64,000 nt of DNA from Viola odorata. Its lineage: Eukaryota > Streptophyta > Magnoliopsida > Malpighiales > Violaceae. Below the pieces are notes generated by a model. That model saw only the letters and a list, made by a program, of their open reading frames with translations, did no database searches and had not been told where the DNA came from. Positions 24,334 to 36,822 of the stretch are shown here, piece after piece; positions within the stretch are counted from its first letter, which is position 1, and each line of letters begins with the position of its first letter. The stretch is taken from NCBI GenBank assembly GCA_963691705.1, contig OY829540.1, positions 50,318,158-50,382,157 of the forward strand, in the 5' to 3' direction. The position numbers and the translations under genes are program-made.

Positions 24334-25503
24334 TAGGGGTGAACATTTGACCCGTCAAACCCGCCCAACCCGCCGACCCGAACCGACCCGACCGCCAAAA
24401 ACACAAAAAGCTACATAACCGCCCATATACAGATACATAACTGACCCGCCCATTTAGTGGCGGGTCGGTTCGCGGGTCAATATTTCATAAATTGCAGAAT
24501 AACCGACCCGACCCGACCCTAACCCTAAGTATATAAGCATCTCTTTCTCATTTCTTTCATTCTTTAGTCGCTCCCTATTTTTCTTTTCTTCCTTATTTCT
24601 TCTTCCTTGCTCTCCCTCTCCAAACAAACAATCACAAACCCATCTCTCTCTGAATCTCAAACCCGATCTCTTCACCCTCTCGGCCTCCTCCATCATCATT
24701 GCCGAAACCAACCACCGCCGCAGACACCTGATTGATCCCGAGCGCGTCAAGCAGCCCAATAAGGTCACCAACCGTGACCGAGTTAACATCTACACACCAT
24801 CATCTACTTTGGCCTCCTCACCATCTTCATCTTCCCCTTCCCCATTCGCGATTTCTCCTCCTTGTCATTGCGCCTTCTCAGTCTCACCACCCTTCCGCAC
24901 ACCCTTCTCCTTCCTTATCGCCGCACCCCTTCTCCTTCCTCCTCCGTTGGCTCCTTCATGTCCTCTACTGGATCCGCCCCTCCGGTCGCGCCTACTCCTC
25001 CATTTGCACCACAGTTCTCACCGTACACTAGGTACTGTACAGTTACAATATTGTTTTGTGAACAATTAATTAATTTACAAATTTTCTTTTTTGATTTGCT
25101 TAGATGTTTCCTCGTATTGATAGGTTAATTATTTTTTTAATTTCCACAGATGTTTAATGTTAATTTATGTTTAATACCAAATTTATGTTCAATTTGTGGG
25201 TTTTTGCTTGGTATCCACCGATTAGGAATTTTAGGTTGTAGAAGCTTTTTCCCGTTTGTTCCTTTCACGGACGATACTCGCTATCGTCGATTGGGTTTTT
25301 TTTTAGGTATTTTTTTAAAGCCCGGCCCATTATTTTAGGCCCAGAAATATAACTGTCAACCCGCCAACCCGCGGATAACCGATCTGACCTGCTACACCAG
25401 CCAACCCGCGGTTATATGCGCCTATAACAGACCCGAACCGACCGGCTAAATTTCGAGCGGGTTGGGTCTATAACCGATTCGACCCGACCCGTGAACACGC
25501 CTA
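24334..25503. mobile_element. hAT-1, non-autonomous hAT element
   Basis: Starts TAGGGGTGAACA and ends TGTTCAC-like inverted sequence (GTGAACACGCCTA), with the exact 8-bp duplication ATAGCCGC on both sides (24326-24333 and 25504-25511). Subterminal GACCCG/CGGGTC words are dense at both ends. The interior (24540-25030) is C/T-rich and gene-5'-like but encodes no transposase. Confidence 0.85.
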
Positions 25504-25526
25504 ATAGCCGCACGCATACCACTCTA

Positions 25527-25996
25527 ATGGTGAAGGCAGAAGACGGGGTTGAGAGGTTTAGTTCGGTGTTGAAGTAGAGGCCAAACTACGATTACAAGCC
25601 TAGTATTTACTATAGGTGCGGACAGAAGACACCTAGATGGATTTCATAAACGAAGAAGAATCTGGGACTTTGATTCAATAAATGCAAGCGTAGCGTCGAA
25701 AAGGGTGAATGTGGATTTTATCAATTCGTTGATAGTCCTTTTTTGGACAGAGCAAATGTAATTATCATAGGGTTGTGTGAAAGTGAGAGGAACAAGCGGA
25801 GAAGATTGATAATTTACTGGCTGAAATCAAAGAATTGAAGACGTGGGACATGGTTTTCAATGGAATGGTGGACGAGTTGCTTAGTTTGAAGGATGAAAAT
25901 CAGAATCTGACAAGGATGGTTAAGAAATTGAGGTTTACGTTAGTAATTTGTGCTTTTGTTCTTGTTTTGATTGGATTTTTTAGTTTTTTCAATTAA
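25527..25996 (+). pseudogene. GRF-type zinc-finger gene of MULE-1 (broken)
   Basis: Reading from an ATG at 25527, the plus strand shows a decayed GRF zinc finger: YYRCGQKTPRW, then GECGFYQFVDSPFLDRAN after a gap, matching the CxCG...GxCxFFxW(V/D)D pattern of plant GRF domains. A coiled-coil-like segment (LLAEIKELKTW, LLSLKDENQNLTRMVKKL) follows, then a C-terminal hydrophobic span (LVICAFVLVLIGFF) and TAA. In-frame stops and at least two frameshifts break it, and the first Cys of the finger is replaced by Tyr. GRF proteins of this build are common in plants, and their role is not settled. It faces the transposase gene tail to tail. Confidence 0.5.
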
Positions 25997-26949
25997 GATG
26001 CTTTTGGCACTAAATTGTAATGAAGATGATTTGTAGCAGTAAGGTTTATGGTCTTGTTGTGTAATGTGCATAAGCCTTTGAATAATGAGGATTTTGAAGG
26101 AGTTTTACTTGTTTGTGTTTTTTCTTGTTCGTTACATGGGTTTCTATCATTGCTTAATTTTCAATTGGTCAGATTCTCAAATTAGGAATGAGTAGTAAAA
26201 TGTTGTAAGACTTGCCGAAAGATGAACTCTCAAATAGACATGAAACCATATATGTCAACTTCTCTTGTTTTTAAAAAGCTAAGGATATAGACATGAAATT
26301 GCTAAAACATTAAGTATTAAGAGTACAAGGATTACGGTTTTAGTTCCACCAACTAATATTACAAGAAATGTTGCAAGATAAAACATAATAGATTAGTTTA
26401 ACAATTATGTTCAAATCGCATCCTATTTTCTTGAAGAACCAGCTCCATCATATTGAACCCAATGACTACCCAACAATTATGGCTTTTTTTTATCTGGGAC
26501 GTCAATAACCCTTTGTTGTGGAGTTTTAGGCTGCAATTACAATACATCACAAGTGTGTATCACTATCTATGTTTAGGCAAAAAAATTGAATTACACTACA
26601 GACAATCACGACTAATAAACTCATATTATAGCAAGTCCACCCTAATTCTGCAACGAAACAACCAAATCCTTCTGGAAGTTTCCCCTTCTTTTTTGCATAC
26701 TTTTTTTCCTCCCTATTGTAGGCTGAGCAGTTCCACAAGATTGTCTAAGTTCTTGCAACAATCGTTGGGTTCTATCATGTTCTTGTGAGGTAGATACCTG
26801 TGAAGCTTGAACTTATGAAGTAGACATCTGTGAAGCTTGCACTTGTGAATCTTGTGACATTTATATGGTCAATGGATTAATAAAACGTTGTCATAGGAAA
26901 AAAATTAGAAATTTACATTATGTTATTATATGACCAAAATACCTAAAAC
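25997..26949. other. Intergenic DNA between convergent MULE-1 genes
   Basis: AT-rich. Probably the 3' regions of the GRF-like gene (plus) and transposase gene (minus). No supported coding frame. Confidence 0.4.
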
Positions 26950-28091
26950 AATACATTACCTTGCTGGCAGGATTAGATACACATACGTCTCTCCTATAGC
27001 CTTCCATTTTACAATATGAACATAAGGTCTTCCTTCGCTTTATGGTAGTCTCTTGATGCGGTTCAACAGTCACAATAGGGATTGAATCAGCAGTCACAAC
27101 AGGGATTGGTTCAGCAATTTAGGGTACTGGTGCAACAAGGGTTTGTTCTATTTCAGCAGCCACAACAAGTGGTATAACTTCTCCACCAACTTGCATTAAT
27201 GACCAATCAACTAAATATATCCCTGCTGCTAATGGCAAGTAAGCAAACAGAATGATCAATCCACTTTAAGTAAAATAGTGTTACTTGGTTTACTGGTTTG
27301 TCAGGACAGGTATTGGCTTTGTGCCCATATTGCTTACACAAACTACAGGCCATCTTCCGTCCTTTCTGACTCATTTTAGTACCACACTGTGCTGGCTCCC
27401 AACCTTCCCTTCTTCTTAACTTCTTTGGTCTCCCAGGAAATTTCACAAAGGAAGGTGGCTTGATCGATGTAACTGCTACTCTTGGCCAAAACTTCTTACA
27501 TTGCACAGGCTTAATAGGGTTCTTATATGCCAATTCAAATATTTCCCTACTATACCACTTGGACACAAAACATCTAACATCTAAATTTTTACCCTCATTA
27601 GCAATGACACTCATGGCATGTGCGCAAAGTATCCCGGTCAATTCCCACATACTACAAGTACAAGTTGATTTCTCTAAACTCACCACCCAGCTAGTGTCCT
27701 CATGTAGGTGCACTTCATATCCATCATCTCCATTACTATCCACATAAAAGTTGTCACTCTCTTCCACGTTATGATTAATCTTTTTCCAAATTTTGGGACC
27801 AAAACCATCCTTAAACTTTGACAAAAACCCCTTCCTTTCTTTAAACCTCTTGAACATAAATTTATGAATGGTCCCAAACAGTTTGACAATAGATTTTTAC
27901 CTAGACTCTATTATCAAGCTATTAAAAGTCTCACTCATGTTATTATCAACAACATCAGAACAATAAGAGGTATTTTGGAAGGCTTTGCACCAATGAATTG
28001 GAGGGACCTCTAAACATCAGACATCGTAGTGGTGGACATACCTCTTAAAACCTCTAATTCATCAAGAAAATCTGAGGTAGTGGATGCCTTG
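26950..28091 (-). pseudogene. MULE-1 transposase, C-terminal part
   Basis: Continues the transposase on the minus strand after the LTR-element insertion. A frame-shifted stretch (27890-28091) still shows MULE-type text such as NNMSETFNSLI. The open frame 27207-27857 has the SWIM zinc finger CTCSMWELTGILCAH (CxC...CxH) and a CCHC knuckle, CSLCKQYGHKANTC. After one stop near 27120, a further knuckle-like CSYCKMEGYRRDVC (His to Tyr) lies at about 26970-27010. SWIM and CCHC order is as in MURA proteins. Stops, frameshifts and the split make it non-functional. Confidence 0.8.
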
Positions 28092-28096
28092 CAAGT

Positions 28097-31000
28097 TATT
28101 GCTACACAAATTCTGACTTACGTCACAACTTTTTCATTTTATTGCATGTCGCATTAATAGCCTGTTTACGTCAAATTTCAATCGATTTTTGATCATGGAC
28201 TATTTGTTTTAATATTTCACGCCATTTCACGTCTTTTGAAGTTTTCGTATTTTTCTCGTATTTTCGACTAAAACCTTATTTTTCGGTTTTCGTCAACGCA
28301 TTTTCATATTTTTACGTTTACCACATTTAATTGCTCGTCTAGGTCAAATTTCTATCGATTTTTGGTCCTAGGCTAGTTTTTTTAATATTCCGTGTCATTT
28401 CGTGTCTTTTTAATTTTTCGTATTTTTCGACTGTTTTCACGCAAACTTTTCTCGGTCCCGAGTAAGTTTTCTCGGACCGTAGCTCGAACGCGTAATTTCT
28501 TTAATTGATAACTACATACTATTTTTTTCTTTCACGCCACCTCGTTCAGTTTCGTTCAATTTTTGTCGTAAAGACATTTATTTTGCGTTCAAACGTTTTG
28601 ACGTTTCCGAAAGAGAAAATAAATACGTTAACTCAAACTTCTCGTTTATTTACTGTACACTAGTTTTCTTGTCTTATTTTTCTACACGTCGTGGGTTCCT
28701 CGGCTCGGATTTATTTTCACTTTCGTACGATTTCGCTCGTACGAAAATATCCTGTTCGTGTCCAATTTCATACATTAATGACAATTAATGCATGAAATAT
28801 CCAAATTGCCTCTCCTTTCTTCCCAGCTAGCTCGCAGACTCTACTTTGATCATCACAAAACCTCCCATCAGTGATCCAAGGCCACACAAACCCAAACTTG
28901 GCCTCCACTCCGGCCACTGTTCACCTTTCCACCTTTCCCGGCGATTCTTGGCCAAGCAACCAACCGACTCCACCTTGATATTTTCACTATAAATAGCAAG
29001 CAATTATCAACAAGAAAGGGGCACCAAAATCTCCTCTGAATCTCCATTTCTTGCTCATCCTTCTTGGCCAAATTCTCTCCTGGACAGTAAGCTCCCTCTC
29101 CCTCTAAACTCTCTTTAATTTTCGTTTTTGTATATAATGCATGATTTAATTGCTTAAACTTGACTCACATGCTTAGTTTATATGCTAATTACATCTCCCT
29201 TGCCTCAATTTAATTGCTTGCTTGCTCTAGCTAATTAATCACAAAAATGCATGTTAAATAGCTCATTATTCCATGTGAAAATTGGCCACTGTTTTGCTTA
29301 AATTCCCTTGCTGTTTTCGTGGGGTTTAGTTGTGGGCGAGTTGAGGCTTTGCTTGAGTGAGCTTTCGGGTCAGTTGGTGGCCGGAGTTGCACCTTGGTCG
29401 CCGGCCATGGTGGCCGGCGACGTTGAAGAAGAAGAAAGGGAATGGGATGGCTACTGGTGCGGGACTTTCAAATAGAAAGGTGATGGGCTTGGCCTTTGCC
29501 AAGCCCATGTGTTTTAATTAAATTTTTTTGGGCTTGGATTAATTCCAAGCCCATTTTTTAATGCCCAAAATTCATATGTGGGGCCCGGCCCATTATTTTT
29601 CGTCAATTTTTATGAAATGTTCGTATGCTTTTCAAGACATGTTTAATTCGTATAAAATGTTTGTATGCCATGTATGATGTTTTATTTAGCTTATGCCATG
29701 TAAATTATCAAGAAATTAATTGCATGCTTAATATGATGTTTTATTTAGCTTATGCCATGTAAATTATCAAGGAATTAATTGCATGCTTAATATGATGTAT
29801 TATTTATTTTGCGCCATATATGATGTTTTATTTATTTTATGCCATGTAAATTATCAAGGAATTAATTGCATGCCATGTAATTCGTATAAAATGATTTTAT
29901 GCCATGTATGATGTTTTATTTAGCTTATGCCATGCAAATTATCATGAGATTAATTGCATGTTTCGTATGATGTTTTATTTATTTCATGCCACGTTTTAAA
30001 ATGGAATACTCGTATGCTAGTTTGAAGTAAATTGTTCATCAAGTATGCCATGTTTTATTTAATTAACCAATTGCTTGTTATAAATGTTTGCATGCGTTCT
30101 TATTATTTATTATTTTCAAGTTATTACTAACACTCTCACCTTGTAGGTTAAACTCTAAACCTTCACTCAAAAAGTACGTTTTACCTTTCTTTTATTTAAT
30201 TTAAATAATTTCCGTAAAAATTATTTGCATGCGTGTTGTCCCAAGTTAGGAATCCAAGAATGGGCCTAACCCGGCCCATTAGAAATTATAGGTCTTCATT
30301 TTCATGCATTCGTTGTGATAATTAATTGTCAATTACTTTTAATTGCATGAATGTGGTAATAATTAATTGCTAAAACTTGTTGTAATTAATTGCTTATTTT
30401 CACTCGTTGTAATAAGTAATTACTCATTATCAACTTGTTGTAATTAATTAGTTATTTCAATTGTTGTAATAATTAGTTAGATAGTTATTCCGACCTCCAA
30501 TTTGTAATAATTAGATAAATAGTCATTATTTTGAATTGTGGTTTGTAACAATTAGCTAAGTAGTTAAAAATCGTGTATGCTTGTTTATATCTGCGTATTT
30601 ATGTCATTTGTCATTAATCATGGTTTTGAAGAGATGGATCGATTGGGGTTCATCCGAAAGGTAAGTTTAGCTTAAAACTTCCCCTTGTATGAATGCTAAA
30701 AACCGAACCGAGTGCATGACTCCCTAGTAAGCGTTAGAACCACCTTACGCGTATGCATGACATATAGAACTGCTAAAACAAATAAAATCAATCTCACATG
30801 TATACCCTGTTTATAACACTTGTCTTTTATACCATGAGATCAATTGTTTCTTTGCTAAATGCTACGCATGATGGCTCCAAAGGCCATGCCAACCCTATGT
30901 GCATTGATAAAAAAATGTACCTTGTTGGTTTCAACCATGATAGATCACATAGTATATTAAGTCATGCATGGCCCAATGATAAGGGGGGAACGTCCGCTCT

Positions 31001-31382
31001 AGCATCGAGAAAAAATGGTAACCCCATCCCTCGAACCCAAATGGAAATAACAAGTCCCAAATGCTAAGATGTAACGTCACCTTTAAGGGCTCCAAATTAC
31101 ATGTTAAAACGTTTTCAAAAACACCTCGCATACCGGTAACCTTTTTAGGATGTGACTTGGGTGCCTAACACCTTCCCAAGTCCATAAATACGACCTTGAA
31201 CCATCGTTCTTTGGTTTAGACCATTGTGCCTTAGTTTGTTTATTTTAATGCCATGACGATTAGGTTCCCTAAACCTTAGAAAATTAGGGTGGCGACTTCA
31301 TTTTTCATGATGTTAACGCTTGTCTCGCATTATGGCCCGTCCCAAACCTTTACTCGTTTTCAACGAAAAAGGGGGTGCGACA
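28097..31382 (+). repeat. 5' LTR
   Basis: Ends GGGGTGCGACA. Begins TATTGCTAC where the 3' LTR has TGTTGCTAC, so the terminal G has mutated. The two LTRs differ by only a few percent by eye. Internal sub-repeats: a ~60-bp unit with TATGATGTTTTATTTAGC and TTAATTGCATGC (29640-29990, about four copies) and a TGTAATAATTAATTGC field (30310-30550). No protein is encoded. Confidence 0.88.
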
Positions 31383-31383
31383 G

Positions 31384-31405
31384 TTTGGCGACTTCACTGG
31401 GGACT
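31384..31405 (+). promoter_or_regulatory. Retrotransposon primer binding site
   Basis: TTTGGCGACTTCACTGGGGA starts one base after the 5' LTR. TGGCGAC...CTGGGGA is the tRNA-Arg-type primer site familiar from Tat/Ogre-type plant Ty3 elements. Confidence 0.7.
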
Positions 31406-32049
31406 AGTAGGGTCGAAGCCGGTTTTATGGTGTTTGTTTTTTTATTATTTACTCGCTTTAAATAAATTATTTTCGTGATCGTTATATACTATTGGCTTTA
31501 ATAAATCGCTCATATGCATCTCATGCATAATGCTTATCGCCGGCTATAATACCCAATAGGATTATGAAGGTATTAGTGAAGCCCTGCGGACCTGTGTCCC
31601 AGTATGCTTTCATGAACCCTAACTTGGATGTTGAACCCCTAAATGGATTGAGCGCCCAGAATCCTTGTCATGATTCGGTCAACGCTCTCGTATCCATTTA
31701 TGGGGGACCCCTTTTAGGGTAACATTCGGGAAACTTTTCAGCCAGTTAGAAATAGTTGGAGTCACACCAGCACATGCATCATGTTCGTGCATTTTTCTTT
31801 GATGCCATTTATTTATATGCTACAATTTCATCTTTATTTTCCTCACATTTCATCTTTTAAATTACAGGATTCCTTTTTTCCGAAAAAGCCCCACGCTGCT
31901 TATTCACTCAAATGACAACACCCGCGATGATTTCACTTGATACTTTTGGGAGTTTAAGTTACAAGGATCAATTGGCACGAGGTGATATGTTGAAATCGGG
32001 TTTTATTCCTGATATTACGACCAAGATTAGAGCAGAGATGATAGAGTGT

Positions 32050-34370
32050 GATGTTTCGGAACGCAAGGACGGCTACTTCTTCTCGGTTTCAGCTGCACGC
32101 TCTTTTTCCAAGGCCAATATCAATACGATTTACTCGGATTTTTCATTCGGTTAAAACACGAAAGGCGTTGATAACGGGCTAAAGTATCCTCACACCAAAT
32201 TTCGGAATTTTCTGGGCGGAGCATCTCTCATAAAAAATTCGGAAAGCAAGGACAGTTACTTCTTCTCGGTTTCAGCTGCACGCTCTTTTTCCTTAGCAAA
32301 TATCTATATGATTTACTAGTATTTTCTGCTCGGTTAAAACACGAAAGACGTTGATAACGGGCTAAAGTATTCTCACACCAAATTTCAATTTTTTCTGGAT
32401 TGAGCATCTCTCACAAAAAATTCGGAAAGCAAGGACAGTTACTTCTTCTCAGTTTCAGCTGTGCGCTCTTTTTCCTTGGCCAATATGGACACAATGGGCT
32501 CGGAATTTCCACTCAGTTAAAACACTAAAGACATTGATAATGGGCTAAAGTATCCCCACACCAAAATTCGGAATTTTATGGGTGGCTAATCTCTTAGAAA
32601 AAAATTCAGAACGCAAGGGCAGCTACTTCTTCTCGGTCTCCAATGCACGCTATTTTTCCTAGGCCATTATGGATGCGATTTACTCGGAGTTTCCACTCGG
32701 CTAAAAAATGAAAGACGTTGATAATGGACTGAAGTCTTCCCACACAAAATTTCAAATTTTTCTGGGTGGAGCATCTTTCACAAAAAAATTCGAAGCGCAA
32801 GGACAGTTGCTCCTTCTCGGTCTCAGCTGCGTACCATTTTGTTTTGGCCAAAATTGACACCATTGGCTCGGAGTTTCCATTCGGCCAAAACACGAAAGAC
32901 GTTCATAACACATTGAAACTTACCCATGAAAAATTTCAGGAAGTTCTGGGGAGCCAATCCTTCGCAAAAAAATTCGAAGCGCATGGATAGTCGCCCTCCT
33001 CGGTCCCAGCTGCGCGTTCTTTTGTTTTGGTCAATATCGACATGATTGACTCAAAATTTCCACTCATCCAAAACACGAAAGTTGTTCATAACACATTAAA
33101 GTTCTCCCATACCAAATTTCAGATTTTTCGGGGCAGCACATCACTCCCATAAATATGATCACGCCGCGAAAACAGAAGGTTGGGTGTTCACTGTTCATGC
33201 TTAAATGCCAAGAGATGAGTGTGATCACATCAAAGATCGCTGCTCTTCTCGAACTCAGCTGCACGTTCTTTTATTTTGGCCAATATCGACATGAGTGGAT
33301 CCGATTTTTTATTCGGACAAAACACGAAAAATTTTCTAAACACGTTGTAGTATTCCCACACCAAATCTCAAAAAGTTCTGATTTGCCAATCTCCCGAAAA
33401 AGTGTTTTTACGCAAGAGCAGCTGCTCCCTCTTGGCCTTAGCTGCGCGATCTTTTGTCATGACCAAAATGAAAGTGATTTACTCAGAATTCTCAATTGGC
33501 CAAAACACGAACGTTGTTCAAAACACATTAAAGGTCGCCCCCACCAAATTTCAGAAAGTTCAGAGCTGTCAATCTCCCACAAAATTGTTGTTACGCAAGA
33601 GCAGTTTCTCCCTCTCGGCCTCAGCTGCGCAATCTTTTGTCATGACCGAAATGAAAATAAATTACTCAAAATTTCCACTCAGTCAAAACACGAAAGTTGT
33701 TCATAACACATTAAAGTTCTCCCATACCAAATTTAAGATTTTTCGGGGCAGCACATCACTCCCATAAATATGATCACGCCGCGAAAACAAAAGGTTGGGT
33801 GTTCACTGTTCATGCTTAATGCCAAGAGATGAGTGTGATCACATCAAAGATCGCTGCTCTTCTCGAGCTCAGCTGCGCGTTCTTTTGTTTTGGCCAATAT
33901 TGACACGAGTGGCTCAGATTTTCCATTCGGCAAAAACACAAAAGTTGTTCGCAACCCATTAAAGTATTCCCATGCAAAATTTTATAAAGTTCTGGGCGAC
34001 ACATCTCTCAAAAATAATTTAAACATGAAAATAGCTGCTCTACTCGGTCTCAGCTGCGCATTCTTTTGTTTTAGCTAATGTCAACACGCTCGGCCCAGAA
34101 TTCCCACTTGTCCAAAGCACGAAAGACGTTGGTAACGGATTGAAGTACGTCCTCACCAAATTTCAGAATTTTATAGATAGCACATCTTCTACAGAAATTT
34201 TAAATACAAGGCATTGGCTCCTTCTCGGCTTCAGCTGCGCGATCTCTTGCCTCGACCAAAATAGACACGATGGGCTCAGAATTTCCACTCGGCCAAGACA
34301 CGAAAGATATTGATAACGGATTGAAGTATTCTCATGCCAAAAATCAATTTTTTTTGGGCAACGAATTTAG
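32050..34370 (+). repeat. Field of ~12 degenerate ~190-bp tandem repeats
   Basis: Each unit contains CTTCTCGGTTTCAGCTGC, a TTTTTCCTTGGCCAAT-like block, TTTCCACTCGGCCAAAACAC, AAAGACGTTGATAA and CACACCAAATTTCAG. Phases recur near 32070, 32250, 32432, 32620, 32810, 32997, 33240, 33420, 33608, 33855, 34035 and 34226. 33120-33240 and 33730-33850 also share a ~110-bp block with GATCACGCCGCGAAAAC. Open frames here are by-products of the repeat. Position between PBS and gag fits a long structured leader. Confidence 0.85.
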
Positions 34371-34536
34371 AGATTTTCCGAGCATGATAACATTAGCTAC
34401 TCGCGCCATTTTGCTTCAAGGGTTTCCGTTGATAGAATCCAAGATCGCGTCGCGTCGTTGGAATGAATAAAAGCTTCCTTTATATCTTCACCAAAGTATC
34501 ATCTTTTCGTCCATCCTCAAAGTATCAAGTGAAAGT

Positions 34537-36312
34537 GTGGCCGGAAGAGTGAATAAGCAGCGTGGAGGCCTCGGGATCGCATCACCGATACTAACCTTTT
34601 TATTGCCCTTTTTCCATTTTTTTAGGTTAACGATAGCTCCTCGAAGAAAAACTACTCCCCCTAGGCTCCCCGTGACTAGACTTCAAGCGCGAAAAATGGC
34701 TGAACAAGCGAAGACAGAAGAGATATTGGCTGCTAAAATAACGGAGTTAGAAGAGCAAGTCAGGGTTGCTACAGAGAGGGCCACTCAGGCCGAAAAAGAG
34801 CGAGATGAAGCCACCTCAGAGTTCCCACCCGGTTTTGATCCTACTCAGATGATGGGACCTTCTTCATCCACCATGGACCCACGGGACCCCAATCATTTGT
34901 TATGCCTACGGGTCAATGGAAGTGGATTGATCCGTTCGCCAGACCTATCACCACTAATCCTGTAGCCAACACAGGTGAAGAAGCTACTGCAGCTCTGCAG
35001 CATTCCTTAGTCAACCTCACTTTGGACCCTGGCAAAACTCAGATTCATCAGGAATCCCAAAGCCGTTGCCCTCCTCAGGGCCACTACACTCAAGGCATGA
35101 TCCCCGATCCTACGAGAATTCGTCCTCCTTTCGTCAATCCGACGCAACCACCATTCACATCAGAACCCCTACTACCCCTTGGTCCTAGCATGGTCGTCAT
35201 GGAGAGGCCGAATATCGATAGATTAAGCCTACTAGAAGAAAGGCTCAGAGCCATTGAAGGAACGGACCCCTTTGACCCTACGGGCCCAGCAAACATATGC
35301 ATGGTCCCAGGGATCGTAATGCCTCCTAAATACAAAGTTCCTGATTTCGAGAAGTACACTGGGGTCGAGTGCCCAAAGACTCACCTTAAGGCCTATTGCA
35401 ATAAGATGGCCAAAATGATACACAATGAGCCTCTTCTGATCCATCTGTTCAGAGAGAGTTTGGCCAAGCATGCTTTGACTTGGTACATGGGTTTAGACCG
35501 AGCTAAAATTAAGACTTGGAGGGATCTATCTGATGCTTTCTTCAAGCAATACAAGTTCAACACGGAGGTGGCACCAGACCGCTCCGATCTTCAGGATCTA
35601 GAAAAGAAAGTTGGCGAAACAGTGAAGACCTACGCTCAAAGATGGAGGGAGCTAGCAGCTAGGATTTCTCCACCACTAAGCGACAAAGAGCTCATAGCCA
35701 TATTTGTGAACACCTTCAAAACTCCTTACTACACCTATCTTATCTCCAATCCATCAAGTACCTTTTCCGACATGGTTCTAGTGGCCGAGAGGGTAGAGCA
35801 TGGAATTAAGTCTGGAAGGATCATTATTTCCACACCAGAAGTAACACCTAAGAAGGAGCCTATCATAAAGAAAGATGTCAACTTTGCCTCTCACCAGCCT
35901 ACCTACAGGCCCCCTTTCGTGCCACCTTCACAATACCCTGCACTATTCCCATCGCCTCCATATAACCCGCCAAACAATCAAAATAACCCAAGTAATCGTG
36001 GGAATCGGGATCCACTGCCACCTCTCCCCGTTCCTCTAGGGGAGATTTACAAACATCTCTTGACAGCGGGGCAGATTGCGCCGATCCCACCCCTCCTTTT
36101 CCAACCTCCTTACCCAAGGTGGTATGACCCCAAAGTGCGAGTACCATTCTGGAGCGTCGGGCCATCCTCTAGAAAACTGTTTTGCCTTTAAAGGAAAGGT
36201 TAATCACTTACTCAAGAGCGGATGGATTTCTTTCGAAGGGTTAGCCAAAGGACCTAACACAATCGCCGATCCACTTCCGAACCAGGCCCCAGGCAGTGGG
36301 GGTTTTATATAG
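34537..36312 (+). pseudogene. Retrotransposon gag polyprotein with two frameshifts
   Basis: Likely start ATG at 34696 (MAEQAKTEEIL), followed by a coiled-coil segment. The frame shifts near 34890 and continues at 34902-36191 with the Retrotrans_gag domain: LFRESLAKHALTWYMGL, TWRDLSDAFFKQYKFN and ETVKTYAQRWRELAARI are the standard landmarks. A Pro-rich linker follows, then a second shift near 36130 leads to CEYHSGASGHPLENC, a zinc-knuckle variant (CxxH...GHxxxxC) ending at a stop at 36312. This is a capsid/nucleocapsid precursor. No protease, RT, RNase H or integrase of this element follows. Confidence 0.82.
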
Positions 36313-36484
36313 AGCTCATGAAGAAACCTGGGGGGGCCATGCGCAAGTGGACCGCCATCACGCTTCTTGATGTCCATTTGTAAATCTATATACATGTTTT
36401 GTTGTCTTTTATAGGAACTTGCATTCCCCTTCGGTTAAAAAAAATAATAAAATAATAAATAATAAATATATATTTAAAACATAG
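36313..36484. other. Retrotransposon DNA up to the pararetroviral block
   Basis: Includes TTGTCTTTTATAGGAACTTG at 36401, repeated in the same orientation at about 46688 on the far side of the viral block, and an AATAAT-rich tract. Confidence 0.5.
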
Positions 36485-36651
36485 CATTGGGTTAACGGGG
36501 TTAGTCAAAACGTGGTTCTTGTGACCCTAACTACTCCTAGGTGCGGCCGACCCCACACTGCCCTTTTGTTATTTAAAACTCAAAAGATTTGACACGCAAG
36601 TTTTTTTTTTCAAAAAGGTTCTCATTTTTTGTTTTATTGTTGTTGTTGTTG
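36485..36651 (+). repeat. Left inverted arm of the pararetroviral block
   Basis: From CATTGGGTTAACGGGGTTAG to the TTGTTGTTGTTGTT tract, nearly identical to the reverse complement of 46741-46911. A long T-run (36652-36676) follows. Confidence 0.85.
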
Positions 36652-36675
36652 TTTTTTTTTTTTTTTTTTTTTTTT

Positions 36676-36790
36676 TTATATATATGGGCTACTGTTTTGG
36701 TGCTTAGGAACTAAGGGGCTATTTTAGGCTAGAAACTAGAGAGAGAAATTAGTGAGACATGGGAGAGTTGAGAGAAAGATGTGTTTATAA
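36676..36790 (-). other. Start of viral RNA leader (minus copy)
   Basis: Reverse complement of 39517-39600, which is the same leader in plus orientation. Contains the TTTCTAGCCTAAAATAGCCC stretch. Here the leader is cut off after about 110 nt by an A-tract. Confidence 0.75.
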
Positions 36791-36822
36791 AATTTTTCTC
36801 GTGATTACAAATGAAAGGGAGA

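Noticed and set aside
24454..25128. Overlapping Ser/Pro-rich frames in hAT-1
   Set aside because: C/T-biased sequence with no domain and no transposase motifs; all lie within the hAT borders.
28868..29508. Small frames present in both LTRs (also 54817-55461)
   Set aside because: They are shared because the LTRs are copies; there is no protein-like conservation or domain.
33155..33767. Frames of 120-180 codons in the ~190-bp repeat field
   Set aside because: The peptides repeat with the DNA unit and shift frame between units; this is non-coding leader repeat.
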